Of a DNA stretch of 64,000 nucleotides, positions 11,192 to 22,815 are shown piece after piece. The position numbers and the translations under genes are program-made. Within the stretch, counting starts at the first letter, position 1. Every line of letters begins with the position of its first letter. Under the pieces are notes generated by a model. It ran no database searches. It was not told the origin of the DNA and saw only the letters and a list, made by a program, of their open reading frames with translations. The stretch comes from Macrothele yani (lineage: Eukaryota > Arthropoda > Arachnida > Araneae > Macrothelidae): the NCBI GenBank assembly GCA_039090855.1, contig CM077005.1:76690607-76754606 (forward strand). The letters are read 5' to 3'.

Positions 11192-12330
11192 CACTGAAGA
11201 GCAATTGAATTAGAGACAGCTGGCGTTATGCAAATGCGGCGCTATGGGCGGCCTTGTAAACGGAAACGACATGACGTATGCAGCTATCTGACAATATAAG
11301 GAGTGATGCGACGGGAATCAGTAAGAGTCGGACGCGGTATGGGTAAGACGAAGGATCTAAGCGCATTTGATCGTGGGCAAATTGTCGGAGCCCGACGAAT
11401 GGGTCACTCCATCTTGGCAGTCGTGCAGGCACTGGGATTTTCACGAGCCACTGTGTCACGGGTGCACCGCGTACATCGAATCCGATAAAACCATCCCTGC
11501 AAGCGCCAACTGCCGTGGACAACAGCTTGTGAATGAGCGGGGTCATCGTCGGCTAGCTCGCATTGTAACAGCGGATAGACGGGCCACAGTGCAAGAAATC
11601 ACTCGGCAATTTAACGCTGGTGCACGAAAACGTGTTAGCAGCCACACTATCCAGAACCATCTCCTCGCTATGAAGTACAGAAGCCATCTTCACACGAGAG
11701 TATCGCTGCTGACCGCACATCATAGGGTGCAAAAAATTAGCATGGGCGTCGCCACTGGACCCTAGACATGTGGGAAAATGTTGCCTGGACTGATGAGTCG
11801 AGATTCACGTTAGTACATGCGGATGGCAGGATACGAGTACGGCGCAAACCCCATGAAGCGATGGATCCTTCTTGCCTGCAGGGTACTCTTTAAGCTGGTG
11901 GGGGTGGCATTCTCGTCTGGGGACTGTTTTTAAGTGGACTGAAATGCGATCCTTGGTACGTGTGACATCGTCCCTCACAGGTCAACGTTACTGGGATATC
12001 CTGGACGACCATTTGCTCCCGAATTGTATCCGAATGGTTGGATGAACACTCCACCAACGTGACCTCGCTTCCTTGGCCAGCTAGGTCACCTGACCTCAAT
12101 CCCATCGAGCCCATCTGGGGTGCCATCGAGAGAGATGTTCGAGGCTCTGACCCCCTCCATCAAATCTTCGTGAACTGTGGGAGCTTGTTCAGGGGTCGTG
12201 GATCCGTATGGCTTCCCAACGCTTCCGGTTTCTTGTCGAGTCCATGCCGAGACGAATAGCCGCCGTCATCAGGATAACAAGTGGTGCGACACGTTACTAG
12301 ACAGGTATCTCTATTTCAATTGCTCTTCAC
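11192..12330 (+). mobile_element. DD36E Tc1-like transposon F1
   Basis: The ends are CACTGAAGAGCAATTGAATT and its inverse at 12,330. Two other copies lie at 32,039-33,272 (minus) and 44,459-45,678 (plus), with which this one is largely colinear. It is shorter because of an internal deletion near 12,015. The element abuts an R1 copy. Confidence 0.9.
11339..12300 (+). pseudogene. DD36E-type transposase of F1, second Asp deleted
   Basis: The start MGKTKDLSAFDRGQIVG is shared with copies F2 and F3. A helix-turn-helix (AVVQALGFSRATVSRV) follows, then the region of the first catalytic Asp (AWTDESRFTLVHADG). Against F3, about 71 bp are missing near 12,015, including the QQDNAPCH site. The break joins two copies of the short match CTCCCG, the signature of a microhomology deletion. 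It also shifts the frame. The third site is still readable ([11 protein letters not shown]). The stop at 12,298-12,300 follows ATRY. The family is clear; the copy is inactive. Confidence 0.88.
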
Positions 12331-12337
12331 TGTATAT

Positions 12338-13049
12338 GAGAATCATTTAGCAGCGGAAACGTCCTCCAACGACGAAATAATTTTTCAGATCGGGCTCTTT
12401 AGAATCATAGATATCGACGATTATAAGATATGAATCAACGCCTCTTGGCGGGAAAAACATGCTTTATTTTTAAAATGAAAGTATACTCTAAAAGATTTTC
12501 GATGTGAGCGGTGTCGGTCCACGAAAGAATTTTTTTCAATTAAGTTTTCAGGAGCGCAGATTTTGCTGCAAATACATCAGAAGCACAAATTACCACTTTC
12601 GACCCCTGGTGGCTAAACCATTCTTTACCAAATATTAGGTATTATATGTAAAACATTTCCTATCGGTAGCTGTATGCGATACAGGAAGAATTTTTCAAAT
12701 CTGAGTTTTTGAAGCAGAGATATCGGGGAAAACGCAATTTACCTCTACGCTCCCTAGCGGAAAGTTTGAAATTATATGAAAAAACATTTTACACCGAAAA
12801 CTCTATTTTGAATTCGATATCTGCATTTGTGCCCTCTAGGGGCGAAATGAAAATATTTTTTTAAAACGATTTTTTTTTTGTGCATCGCAAAAAAGAAAAA
12901 GAAAAAACGAAATAAAGGATCATCATTCGCACATTTCAAGCTTTCCATTGCAAAAGGAATTTTTCAAATCGGACTAATAGTTGCCGAGATATGGTGTTCA
13001 CATGACAAATCGGTAGCATCAGCACGACTTTTTTTACAAAAGACGTGCT
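12338..13049 (-). repeat. R1 family, proximal part, reversed
   Basis: Read on the minus strand, this starts with AGCACGTCTTTTG (13,037-13,049), then the leader and monomers in the order D0 (core near 12,838), C (near 12,755), A (12,601-12,614, TTTAGCCACCAGGGGTCG) and B (near 12,445). That is the same order as at 26,634 and 46,426. An ~80-bp deletion shortens the D0-C interval. The far end meets transposon F1 at about 12,337. Confidence 0.8.
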
Positions 13050-14469
13050 GAAAAGCCTCTTAGAATTGATGTAACTAACTACCTCACGGACGTTAATGTT
13101 ATTAATTGACGCAGATTACTGTCCACAGAAGAAATTTGGGATCGCTCAAGTAGCACTTACACACAAAAATTACTTGTTCAGCATTGAAAGTAATTATTGT
13201 CTTAATTTTGCGTAAATTATTTTTTGCACAAGAAAAGCTCAGATGACTAGAAAGCGAAAGATCCATTCAATGCCATTTTGAAGTTAGTCATGAATGAAAT
13301 CAGGCGTTTAGAATCCAAAAGTTATTTCGGAGTCAAGGGTCTGTGAAGCGCAGTATTCAAATTACAAAGAAAATGAATTTGTCCTACGTTTCACGCTAGA
13401 TTTAATGCTTCGAATAAGAGCATCCCTGATAAATGCAGAAAGTTATTACTGAAATGGCTTAGAAGTAATTTCCAAATAAATATTATGTGCAAAGGATGAT
13501 TAATTAATTTTTTGAGAGATTACTAATTGAAGTGAAAAGTTAAATGAATATTAATCCGATTCTTAGAAGGTGAGTAAAAAATTTAAAAGAGCCCAAATGG
13601 GCTAAATGGCTTTGCCGGAATATTAATGCTTTCCGCAAACTGAGAATAACGAACACAGAACAGAAAGCGGTGAATCGGATAATTCGAAGAACAACAGCTC
13701 TTACCTTTTTAAAACTACATTTCTGTAAATGCTATTACGGTGTATAAAGACGTACGTATTGCTAGAATACTTTATCTAGGTAGTTGAGAAGAAAAACCCA
13801 CATTTACAGGTAGCATGCAGAATTCTCGAAATTTTAATAAAACGAAAGATGTTTCAAGTCTTCCCCTCCGATCCTAAAATAAGATTATGGAAAGGTAGAA
13901 TATTGGCAGCTTTTTTATAAAAGCTGCCAATATTCTACCTTTCCATAGTCTCCCGCAAAGCAACATGAACAAATTTCACGAACCTGAAAATTCCTTCCTT
14001 AAATGCAAATTCCTTAACTGCGGGTTGAACAATAAATGATATCAATCATTAACGAATACCCCTGAAAAAACTTTAGTCCACAAATACCTTACCACTAGTA
14101 TCCGGACACCCCTCTATTGATAAGGCATTAGGTCCCACTTAAGTTCCACATCGTAGACCCAACTTTAAGAATGCTCGTCGGACTGTGATGAGACAACAGC
14201 ACGACTGTGAATATAAAATGACTCGATCGACTTTTTAAATGATTTCAACCATGTGTCACATAAGTACTCTTAACGTACGCTGGTGAATCAACAAGTAGCA
14301 CACTATTTTATTTTTTTTGGCAACAGTTTAACAGATGGGCAAAACAAAACAAGTATGCAGTAAAACTACATTTCTTAGCTATTTTGAAACATAAGAACAG
14401 AGATGATTGAGACCTGAGTGGTACCAGTTTCAGTATACCTTGTTCATAAAAGTCTGTTTTGTGTGTGTG
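13050..14469. other. unassigned AT-rich DNA with one perfect hairpin
   Basis: Apart from the hairpin at 13,886-13,947, I see little. Near 14,093 the string CTAGTATCCGGACACCCCTC looks like the end of a Tc1-type element and may be the left end of the remnant at 15,715-16,480, with the mariner at 14,470 inserted between. I could not find its partner. Confidence 0.4.
13886..13947. repeat. perfect 29-bp hairpin, 4-nt loop
   Basis: The left arm (13,886-13,914) and right arm (13,919-13,947) are exact reverse complements around TTAT. The loop is far shorter than expected for two separate insertions, so a single local inverted copy is likely. Confidence 0.95.
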
Positions 14470-15600
14470 TAGCCACCTATGGACAACCGATTTCAGCCGA
14501 ATCGCAGCTTTGGCCGTCCAGGAATCTTTTCAAGGAACCAAACAGGTAAACGTCAGAAGGAGCCAGGTCCCGGACTTTAGAGTGGGTGCTGGAGCACCTA
14601 CTAGCCAAATTGCGCAATTTTGTCACGAACGTGTTGTGCAACATGTGGACGAGCGGTGTCCTGAAGCAGTCCGACATTTGTAGCGTCTCTGTTGAGTCTT
14701 TTGTCACAAAGGGCACGGCGCAACTTCGTCAATGTGTTAGCGTAGGTTTTGGCATTCACACTGGTCCACGTTGGATGAAACTCTACCAGGTGAATGCCAA
14801 ACATGTCCTAGAGCACCATCATGAGGACTTTCTGAGCAGATTGGATTACTCTGATTTTTTTTTTTTTTTTTAGTGACGGGGAGTCGGAAGTTTTCCACAC
14901 CATGCTGGCCTTCTTTGTTTCGGGAATGTAGTGGTTTGCCCAGGACTCACCCCCTGTCACTACACCTGCCAGAAATGCATGTCCTTCTCCTGCGTAACGC
15001 ACCAAGTGGTCCATGAATGACATCATTCTTTGTCCCTTTTGGTCATCTGTCAAGTTCTTGGGCATCCATCGTACACAGACCTTGCGAAATTGCAATTTGT
15101 CATACACAATATCTTACGCTATTGCGTACGAAATGTTGAACTTCTGTGGCAATATGCGCAGATGGATCCGCCGGTCACTCAGTATTGTCTGTTCAGTGCC
15201 TCTCACAGTGGCAGGTAGTGACGCCGTTAATGGTCGACCGGAACGTGGCAAATCGATAAGGTTGTCACGGGCATGTGCAAAAAAACTGCTTCATCTGGAG
15301 ATGTTGCTGCAGTCCAGGTAATAACCACCATACGTTTTGACGATTTCTCTGTGGATTTCCATCGGAGTTTTCCGTTTAGTCCACGATAATCGGACTACAC
15401 CGCATTGCTCTTCATTTGTAGACGACGCTAACAACAGCGACGTCTTTGTGCCGTCGCTCACACTATCTTCCACCGCGGCGATACCTGATCCAGCCAAACC
15501 GATCTGTAGCGTGATATTAAAACTCGTTGTCTGCCAAACTGCAACCTGGAAAGTGAAAAACAATGGCTGTGCGTTACTTTTCGATCCTCCCTAGTACATG
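14470..15600 (-). pseudogene. mariner (DD34D) transposase, degraded
   Basis: From right to left the pieces follow a mariner transposase. There is an N-terminal helix-turn-helix region (RKTPMEIHREIVKTYGG, near 15,340), then KVCVRWMPKNLTDDQKGQRM and the first catalytic site, which reads TGGESW with Gly replacing Asp. Next come VWKTSDSPS, WTSVNAKTY and the second Asp in LLQDTARPHVA. The third site, DLAPSDVYLF, lies 34 residues on once a single-base shift is allowed. Two stop codons sit just after IAQFG. A run of T (14,857-14,872) interrupts the middle. The right end may be near 15,597 (TTTTCGATCCTCCCTAG). Family firm, element limits uncertain. Confidence 0.85.
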
Positions 15601-15714
15601 ACATTTCAGCAAACTGAAGTTTCCTAGGTAGACTTTTGGTGATGTGATATACAAATAGAAGCGGACTGGGGCTGAATCGGCCAAGAAACGACTCAGCAAA
15701 CCTCCGAAGAAAAC

Positions 15715-16480
15715 TGAACTTGAAAGGACAGCACTGCAAGGTCCTGTGTGCGCAGAACGCAAATGAGTATTATCTCAAATCACGCATACCCTATGTGAGA
15801 CTATTGGGACTGATGTTAACACCAGTGTGCTGCACGACATGGGTTACCGCGTTCCAGCAGAATCTACAAGCCTTTAATCAGTTGGACATGCCAATTTTCA
15901 TGGGGTCAGTAACGTCGTTCTTGAACTGCTGACCAACAGAAAACTATGATTTTGGCTGACGAGTCACGGTACTACAATCTGACGGTTGTTTCTGGGTGCG
16001 GCGGATGCCAAGAGAATGGTACCTTCCCAGCTTCTCGACAGTCAAGTTTGGTGTAGGCAGTGTGATAGTATGGATCTGTTTTTCGTGGTTCCGTATGAGT
16101 TCATTAGTCGTTTTGTACAAACCTATGAATGCTGAACTCTCCTAGATATTCTGCATAATTATACACTGTCAACATTGTGGCAGTACTATGGGTAAGGCCC
16201 ATATTTTTATCAGCAAGACAACGCACCATTCAAACTGCTCGTGTTGTTACATACTGGTTTAACGATATGTGCTTTGAGAAGTCTGACTGGCCAGCCCAGA
16301 GTCCTGACCTAAGCCCTATAAAGAATCACTGGAACGAATTGGATAAACGAGTGCGTGGAAGAAGAGATCTCCCAGCAAACAAACCCAAACTAGTCACTCG
16401 TTTGAAGGCCAAATGGTGTAAATATAGCAGGATATTTCTAAAACGTCGGTTGAGAGTATTCCATGAAGATTAGAGACCAT
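15715..16480 (+). pseudogene. Tc1-like transposase remnant H, Glu to Lys at catalytic site
   Basis: The readable parts are the first Asp region (ILADESRYYNL near 15,955), the second-site region (a displaced frame over ATTTTTATCAGCAAGACAAC) and then TARVVTYWFNDMCF followed by [20 protein letters not shown]. In the last motif the usual PIE is PIK, so the catalytic Glu is Lys. Frame changes separate the parts. It differs from every other Tc1 copy in the window. It probably belongs with the TIR-like string near 14,093, but that is inference. Confidence 0.8.
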
Positions 16481-16603
16481 CATAAGAGCCAAAGATCTCA
16501 GCACACAATTTTAAGTTTTCTGCAAATAAGTATTATTTGCAGTATTTTTCCCTGTTTCCCACACACATATTGACATGTTTTCAGAAAGCTTGAAAACTGT
16601 ATT

Positions 16604-16676
16604 GCACCGGAGCGAGAATTGAACAAATATCTACGTCTTTCCGTTCGAGCATACTACCGTTGCACCACTCACGCAC
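16604..16676 (-). pseudogene. tRNA-like sequence (SINE head or tRNA pseudogene)
   Basis: On the minus strand a fair A box (TGGTGCAACGGTAGTATGC) and B box (TGTTCAATTCTC) are spaced as in a tRNA. The acceptor stem does not close well and no CCA or poly-A tail is evident. A functional tRNA is unlikely. Confidence 0.4.
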
Positions 16677-16681
16677 TAAAG

Positions 16682-17350
16682 TGCTGATAATGGCATTTTA
16701 TGTGCATTTCTTGTATAGGTGCAGAAATATTTTTTCAGTGGTATTCGTTTTCCATTTATATCTATGACTTGAAACACTGGAGATACGTGTCCTTTATGCA
16801 TACCGGGATGAGAAAGATTGTCGAGGCTACGTGGAAGAACCAGATTGCTTCGATTATGCAAATATGAAAGTTATGCAGATGCATAAAATACTTATTCTTA
16901 GCTGCAGTTGCTCGGAGCTGTAATGCACTGGGTGGTGTGATCGTATCATGCTCAAACAGAAGTTGGAAGATGTCGATTCTCGCTCCAAAGTAAGACATAG
17001 GTAACAGTGGGAAATACGCACTTATGTGCCCGTAATGACATTTTAACAATGATGGTAAGCCCATCGCAGAGGAAACCAAAAAGAAATGTACTTTGAGAGG
17101 AACAGAAAGTTATTATCCAGCATGAAACTTGCATAATAAATTTACATCGTCTTCAAAAATAACATGCACAGGAATTCCAAAAAGTTTCAAAGTCTTTACA
17201 AAGCGATCTTTTCGATGCTTGTTTAGCTATCAGTATATGCATCTTTATCACATGCAGTGGCTCTCGTTTTTGTACTGTAATGAAACACTACAAGTGGCAA
17301 ACACTGCGGATAGTCCTCAGCAAATATTTTGGTTTTACTGATTACATCAA
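16682..17350. other. unassigned DNA
   Basis: No frame or repeat recognised. Ends at the TTAA-type MITE. Confidence 0.4.
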
Positions 17351-17602
17351 CCCTTTAACGACCATGACTACAAAATCTAGTATCACTCTAAATACCATAA
17401 CGCCCGAAACTGTCTGTTGTTTCACTTCTTTTTTTTGTAACAACAATGGTGACTGACTGTGACCCCCGCTGATCCCTCATATGCCGTGCAAATATAAAGA
17501 ACTGGTAAGGGCAGGAAATCTGACTCACTCTAGACAGGCGTTTCGGGCAACAATGGTCGTTTGTATGCACGGGCGTTTTGGGCGTTATGGTTGTTAAAAG
17601 GG
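17351..17602. mobile_element. MITE with TTAA-type ends, copy 1
   Basis: The left end CCCTTTAACGACCATGAC pairs with the right end ATGGTTGTTAAAAGGG, followed by TTAA. The left flank is TCAA, one change from TTAA. The copy at 22,816-23,027 shares the interior (TATCACTCTAAATACCATAA, GGGCAGGAAATCTGACTCAC). TTAA targets and the lack of coding capacity suggest a piggyBac-type non-autonomous element. Confidence 0.8.
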
Positions 17603-17980
17603 TTAAGGATACACAACGCTGCCGCTGCTATCAGGTAATGTATTGTAGACGGCAGAAAATAAATAAGATAAATCTATTACTCATGTGACCTCTTTTCTTC
17701 ACGATGTCCTCTCTATGATACCTTTCCTCTCTCTCATCCCCATTCAATATCCGAAATTTTGAAAGCATATTACACAGTTAAGGCTGAATTTTGACAGATA
17801 TTTTAAGTAAGTTATGCAAATACGCAATGACTGCTTACGAAAGGAAATTATCCGAAAAGAAATTTTTTGATTTAGATCTTCATTCATCTGGAGGTCAGTT
17901 TCCCTAAATTTAAAAGAATTAAGATTATATACATGGTTTTCTCCAAATCTAAACACAGCTTTATTAGAGTTTGTTCTAGG

Positions 17981-18200
17981 ATTTTTTTTTTTTTTTGCCG
18001 AGTTTAAAGACCAGCATATAAAACGCTAAGCAGTATCTCATCCCCCATTTTATAGTCACTGGTACCAGGAAAAGGACAGGGCCAGAACTATTAAGCTAGT
18101 ACACCACCCATGTTTCACCGGAGACTCGAATCTGGACCCACATCGAGCGATTAGGGGTAAACCTAAGCATCTGTACACCCGACCATAGGAACGATTTACT
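17981..18200 (-). mobile_element. tRNA-derived SINE, diverged copy
   Basis: A T run at about 17,981 (the tail) is followed on the plus strand by a diverged complement of the SINE body (GTCACTGGTACCAGGAAAAG) and a weak B box complement (ACTCGAATCTGG). It is older than the copy at 29,145. Confidence 0.7.
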
Positions 18201-19019
18201 GTGGGGACCAAGGAGCTCCGTGAATCTTTGGGGTGATGAGGAAAACAATTTTTGTGAAAGTTGGGTTTCGCTAGTGAGAATAAAATTGTATTAGGTGGTC
18301 CTTATAACGTGTAAAAATCTCGTTCGTGTGGGTCAACATTCTGTGGCTTCCCCGGGGGACCTAAGTGACACGATTTCCAGTGTTACGCCGGGGGTGCGTG
18401 AAACCACTCAACTGGCCTAAAAGTCATAAGGTTTGACCTTCTGGATCATTTTACCGCTATTTTTGCGGTACCTTGTGCAGTCTACGAGAAATAAGCTCAA
18501 GTAGATAGTGCAAAAAAAAAACTGCTTACCAGGAAATTGGATCAAATGCCGCAATGGTGTTCTCAAATGTCGCCTTAGCTATGTCCTCAGGAGCGAGATG
18601 GAATGGGATGGGTCGCGAAATTATTTATAATTCTGCCGATGTGGAACAGTGATAACGAGCTACCTCCTCACTTCTCTCCTTCTCAAGCCCAGACGTACCG
18701 TGCCAACATGACTTAAACAATAACGCTACCGCGCTATTGTTTTATCGGCCTCCAGGGCAGTCAATCTCTATGTGAGCGGGCGTGAGGATCTGCAGTAGCA
18801 TTCATCAAAGTACGGAGTGTATTCGTCGTGATTGCAAAGGGAGCTTGATGTGCGATAGTGTTTAAGAATGTTCCCGAAGCGGGTCGATAAAGCAAAAGCG
18901 TACGTCCGTTGTTCGGTTATTATGATTTCTAGCGTGAACTGCACAAATGACAGCTTTATGTTTACAATGAAGTGATGCGACATTATTCATTTTTTGCGGC
19001 AATGCCTAAAATCTAAGAA
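18201..19019. other. unassigned DNA
   Basis: Moderate GC with short frames only. Nothing recognised. Confidence 0.4.
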
Positions 19020-20816
19020 AAATAATATTGAGTCTGCTGTCACGAGCCTTGCTAGTAGGTAACTACGAACGTAGAGAAAGTGTAGCAATGTGCGTCATTA
19101 TCGACATTGGCACAAGGGCACATTGCGGGAATGATCATACATACAACGATAAATTTCTTATTGTAAAGAATGCAATGTGGAAAGAGACAGTACCAGAGAA
19201 AGTGAAGAAATTTACAGATCATGCGACAAGCACACTCTTTGGCATCTCTAGTTGTAAGTGAAAGATCACGGAGAGCTGCAACTGCGAGACGTGTACGCAC
19301 GTGCCTGAAACTGAGAAGTCGTTTCTTCATGATCAACGCATATATACAGTAGGATATAATGCGGATGTTGATATGCAGACAGCGAATGAGCTGCGTAATA
19401 GGAAGGAAAGAAAAGACGCTGAAAATCAGAGAAGAACACTGGAAGAGTGAAAGCTGTCATCCAGGCATAATAATCAGGTTTTTCGCTTACTAATCACTCA
19501 GATGGAATAACGGACAGTGAGTTTAAAGCTGAACAGAGCTTGGGAGGTCCTCCGGTAAAACGTCCCAAGTTCAATACTTTCGTACGCTCATGTGCGTCAG
19601 ACCCCGCTGAAGCTTTGATCTCCACTGCTACCATGGAAAACCTGGACCTGCTGAATGAAGCGAATGCGTCCAAAGCATTCCACAGAAATTTAATTAGAAT
19701 TTAAAAAAGGCGAATGAAGGATGAGCTAATAGAGAAGGGGCATAAAAAGGCAGACAGAACGCGCATTATATTTTGATTAGCGTAAAAATGATACTTCGGT
19801 GTGTGAGAAGAAACGCACTAAGACAGCGAAAATAAAGGAACTCATTAGTTTGGTGGAGGTACCCGAATCCAAATATTTAGGACGTAAATGTTTAACAGCC
19901 GAAAACTCATTTCAAAACATCCAACAGTTCAGTTTTTGGCAATGACAGAAGAGGAGCACCGAAAATTTAGTTACAACTGGATGTGATAGAACGCCTGGAA
20001 ACACGGATCAGAAGAAAGACGTCACGCGGCCTATTGAAGAAGTTTGTCAGAGATCGTTGCATTTGTTCCTGTGCATGCATGCTTCACGAAAACAAACTTT
20101 TCGTCCGCCACTTGTTTCAACACATTGACGGATCAACCATCGGACTAAAGAGTTTCTGACCCCATTGGTAGATCACTGGTAAATCGTGTAAGAAAATATG
20201 GGTGATTCTGGCAGAGAAGAATTGAATTCTGATCAGCAGTACCTGTTCGACATATTTATAGTTGTTGCCACCGGAGCAGTTCATATCTGTCTAGCAAAGA
20301 GAGTACCAAGGACACTCGCTTGCTCTAGGTGAGTCGCAACTGCAAGCAGAATTTTCGTTTATACAGTACTTTCTAGACTGAGACACTCTAAGTGATTTGA
20401 CACTCTTTTTGAGTTTGTTCTGAGAGTCGATCCTCGTGAGTGCATCTCCCAGAGGCCGCCCCGGTGGCGCAGTGGTCTAAGTGATGGCCTCTGATCATTC
20501 GTCCAAAAAGGGTCCGGGTTCGAATCCCGGTGAGGCATGGATGTTGTGTTTGTCTTACGGCACGGGCTCTCTCCCTTCCCTGGAACCAGTGACCCTAAAT
20601 TAAGGACGAGCGACTACTTATAGCCCATTGAGTTGCTCACGGTAGTCGTTAAACCTCCAACCAAAAAAAAAAATCTCCCAGAGGGTCACACATTTTAATT
20701 GTGGAGCAGGTTAAGTGTCCTCACACATCCCATAACGAAACACCGGAATTCGCGAGAGTTAATTCCCTGGGAGGAGCCTAAGAATGTGCATCATTTAGTT
20801 ATTTTTTCACATTATA
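19020..20816 (+). pseudogene. decayed multi-copy arthropod coding family X2
   Basis: Conserved-looking pieces appear in order. FTDHATSTLFGISSCKC and ESCNCETCTHVP form a Cys-rich stretch near 19,215-19,300. FLHDQRIYTVGYNADVDM follows near 19,320, DTSVCEKKRTKTAKIKEL near 19,790 and CMLHENKLFVRHLFQHIDGS near 20,075-20,130. SDQQYLFDIFIVVATGA lies near 20,235. I recognise this pattern as a protein family present in many copies in arthropod genomes, mostly uncharacterised and probably carried by an unclassified transposon; that is from memory. Many stops and frame changes break the frame. A SINE (20,455-20,672) and mariner J (20,819) interrupt it, so it is older than both. Confidence 0.6.
20455..20672 (+). 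mobile_element. tRNA-derived SINE, copy 2, with 11-bp TSD
   Basis: ATCTCCCAGAG flanks the element exactly (20,444-20,454 and 20,673-20,683). A and B boxes and body match copy 1 closely. The A-rich tail is CCAAAAAAAAAA-like. The insertion lies within the decayed X2 sequence and fixes the SINE boundaries. Confidence 0.95.
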
Positions 20817-20818
20817 TA

Positions 20819-22191
20819 CAGGGTGCATAGGAAAGTCCTTTTAGCCTGAAATAACTTGCGAACGGAGAAAGGTACAGTTATGCAAGTGAGATAACGGTAT
20901 TGTAAAGCGACTACGTCCGATCGAATGCAACCGATAACAGCGCCCCTAGTGGCGAAATACGGAAGTTAGCCATTGCAAAACGAAGAGAAATACAGCGAAA
21001 TTTCCAACTACAAAGTTGTAGAACATCAATTAATTAGTACAAAACGACATTTGTTTCACACGGATAAGATATATTGTCCCCTGAATACCCTAAAGTGGCG
21101 GAAATCAATGCGCGACCTTTTGTGTGAACGTTTGAAGGGAACAGGCATAGGTATGAGCAAATACACACATTTTATTGCATAAATGCGTACTTATGTCAAT
21201 ACAGTTTGATGACATCAGACAAAACAAAAACAAAAAAGGCAAACTGGCGCACAGTGATAAAAAGTTAATGTCGAGTATGTTCGAAAAGTTCGCCATTTCC
21301 CGCGATACACATTTGTATTCGTGAAAGTAACTCTGCATACACATTCCTCGGAATGGAAGGTGTCACACTATTGCAAGCATCTGTAACACGAAGACGTAGA
21401 TCCAGCAGACTTGCAGGCGCTGTTGCATACACCTGATTTTTTACGTAACCCCAGAGGAAGAAATCCAACGGAGTGAGGTTCGGCGATCGTGGAGGCCATT
21501 CAACAGCACCACCATACCCAATGATTCGTTGCCTAAAACAATCTATGAGAAAGCGTCTCACTGCTGCAAGCTTCTGTGCAGGGGCACCGTCGGGTTGGAA
21601 CCACAAGAAACGTAATGCGGACAGGGGAATGTCTTCTAAAAAGTCAGGTATGATATCCTGTAATAGTTGCAGGTATCTCTGTCCGTTGGCATTCGCTGTA
21701 AATAAGCACCATCCTGCAATATTGGGAGTGAGTGAAGCTCACCATTCTCACACAGCGTACGTAAGCCTAAACTTCTGATCAGGGTACATCCTGCTACTGG
21801 TTTTTATATCGTAGGTACGGTACAACGTCACAATCTGCATTTGCGTACGGCTACAATTGCGAAATGTGAATATACAGATTCGAATCGTCGCGCATCGATT
21901 TCGGACATTTTAGGGTATTCAGGCGACAATTTATCTTATCTGTGTAAAACAAATGTTGTTTTGTACTAATCAATTGATGCTCTACAAATTTTGTAATTGG
22001 AAATTGCCCTATCTCTTTTCGTTTTCTATTTGCAATTGCTAACTTCCGCATTTTGCCACTAGGGGCGCTGCTATTGGTTGCATTCAGTCTGGCGTAGGCG
22101 CTTTACTATACCGTTACCTCACTTGCATAACTGTACCTCTCTCCGCTCGCAAGTTATTTCTGGCTAAAGGGACTTTCCTATATGCACCTTG
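20819..22191 (-). mobile_element. mariner-like element J with ~300-bp terminal inverted repeats
   Basis: CAGGGTGCATAGGAAAGTCC at the left pairs with GGACTTTCCTATATGCACCT near the right. Similarity continues with scattered changes for about 300 bp on each side (20,819 to about 21,118, and about 21,883 to 22,191). TA precedes the left end. Each TIR contains GCCACTAGGGGCGC or its complement (near 20,942 and 22,053). The interior is only about 765 bp, too short for a full transposase, so the element has lost coding sequence. Confidence 0.85.
21265..21650 (-). pseudogene. DD41D mariner-type transposase, C-terminal part
   Basis: The open part starts at WFQPDGAPAQKLA, which is the second catalytic Asp region. 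It continues to EWPPRSPNLTPLDFFLWGYV, which holds the third Asp. Forty-one residues separate the two acidic residues, matching the DD41D group of the Tc1/mariner superfamily. The frame then runs to GELFEHTRH. The N-terminal half, including the first Asp, is missing. About 114 codons are open. It differs clearly from the DD34D mariner at 14,470. Confidence 0.85.
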
Positions 22192-22391
22192 TGTATATCG
22201 CCTAACACAACAATTTTCTACTAATCAGACACAACCTTTGATTAAAAATACTTTCCGATCACTCCTAGGGAACATCTAATGAATTATCCGTCTCTAATTT
22301 GTGGTACTGGCTCCAGATTGGGGACAGGGCAGACAAGGGCGCGCCACATCTTCCTTAGATCCTTCGCTCGAGCAATTCTCAAAAGCCTGGG

Positions 22392-22605
22392 TCTGCCTTC
22401 TCGTAGCCGAGTGGTCAACGACGCAAGTTTCTAACTAGTGCACTGAATGGCACCCGGGATTCAGTCCCGGATGAGACACGGGTGGTACGCATAGTCATAC
22501 TCTCTTTCCTGGAACCAGTTGCCCTAAATTAGGGACAGGAGGCTGCTTATTGCTTCAGGAGTTGTTCATGGTGGTCTTTAAATCACAAAAAAAAAAAAAA
22601 TCAGG
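22392..22605 (+). mobile_element. tRNA-derived SINE, diverged copy 3
   Basis: The A box (TAGCCGAGTGGTCAACG) and a weaker B box (GGATTCAGTCCCGG) are followed by the SINE body (TCCTGGAACCAGTTGCCCTA) and an A tail at about 22,590. The head differs from copies 1 and 2, so it may be a different subfamily with the same body. Confidence 0.8.
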
Positions 22606-22815
22606 AGGAAGAAAAAAGAGCCTGCACTTTAGGCCTCCGGGGTAGACTCCAAGTATTTCAGGACGCGGGAAGACGCAGCATATTTTTTTCATGAGAGATT
22701 GATCACGGAAGATAATGCCTATCAGGGACCAGCACGATAAACTTTGTCTTACTTTTTTATAAAAAGTAATTGCAAACAGTTATAATAGCTTCTTCGCCCT
22801 TAATTCTTGATTTAA

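Noticed and set aside
14432..14500. Left inverted end of the mariner at 14,470-15,600
   Set aside because: No string here matches the inverse of the candidate right end near 15,597, so I did not assign element borders.
22196..22391. Continuation of X2 after mariner J
   Set aside because: I could not recognise any X2 motif beyond J, so the far end of X2 is left open.
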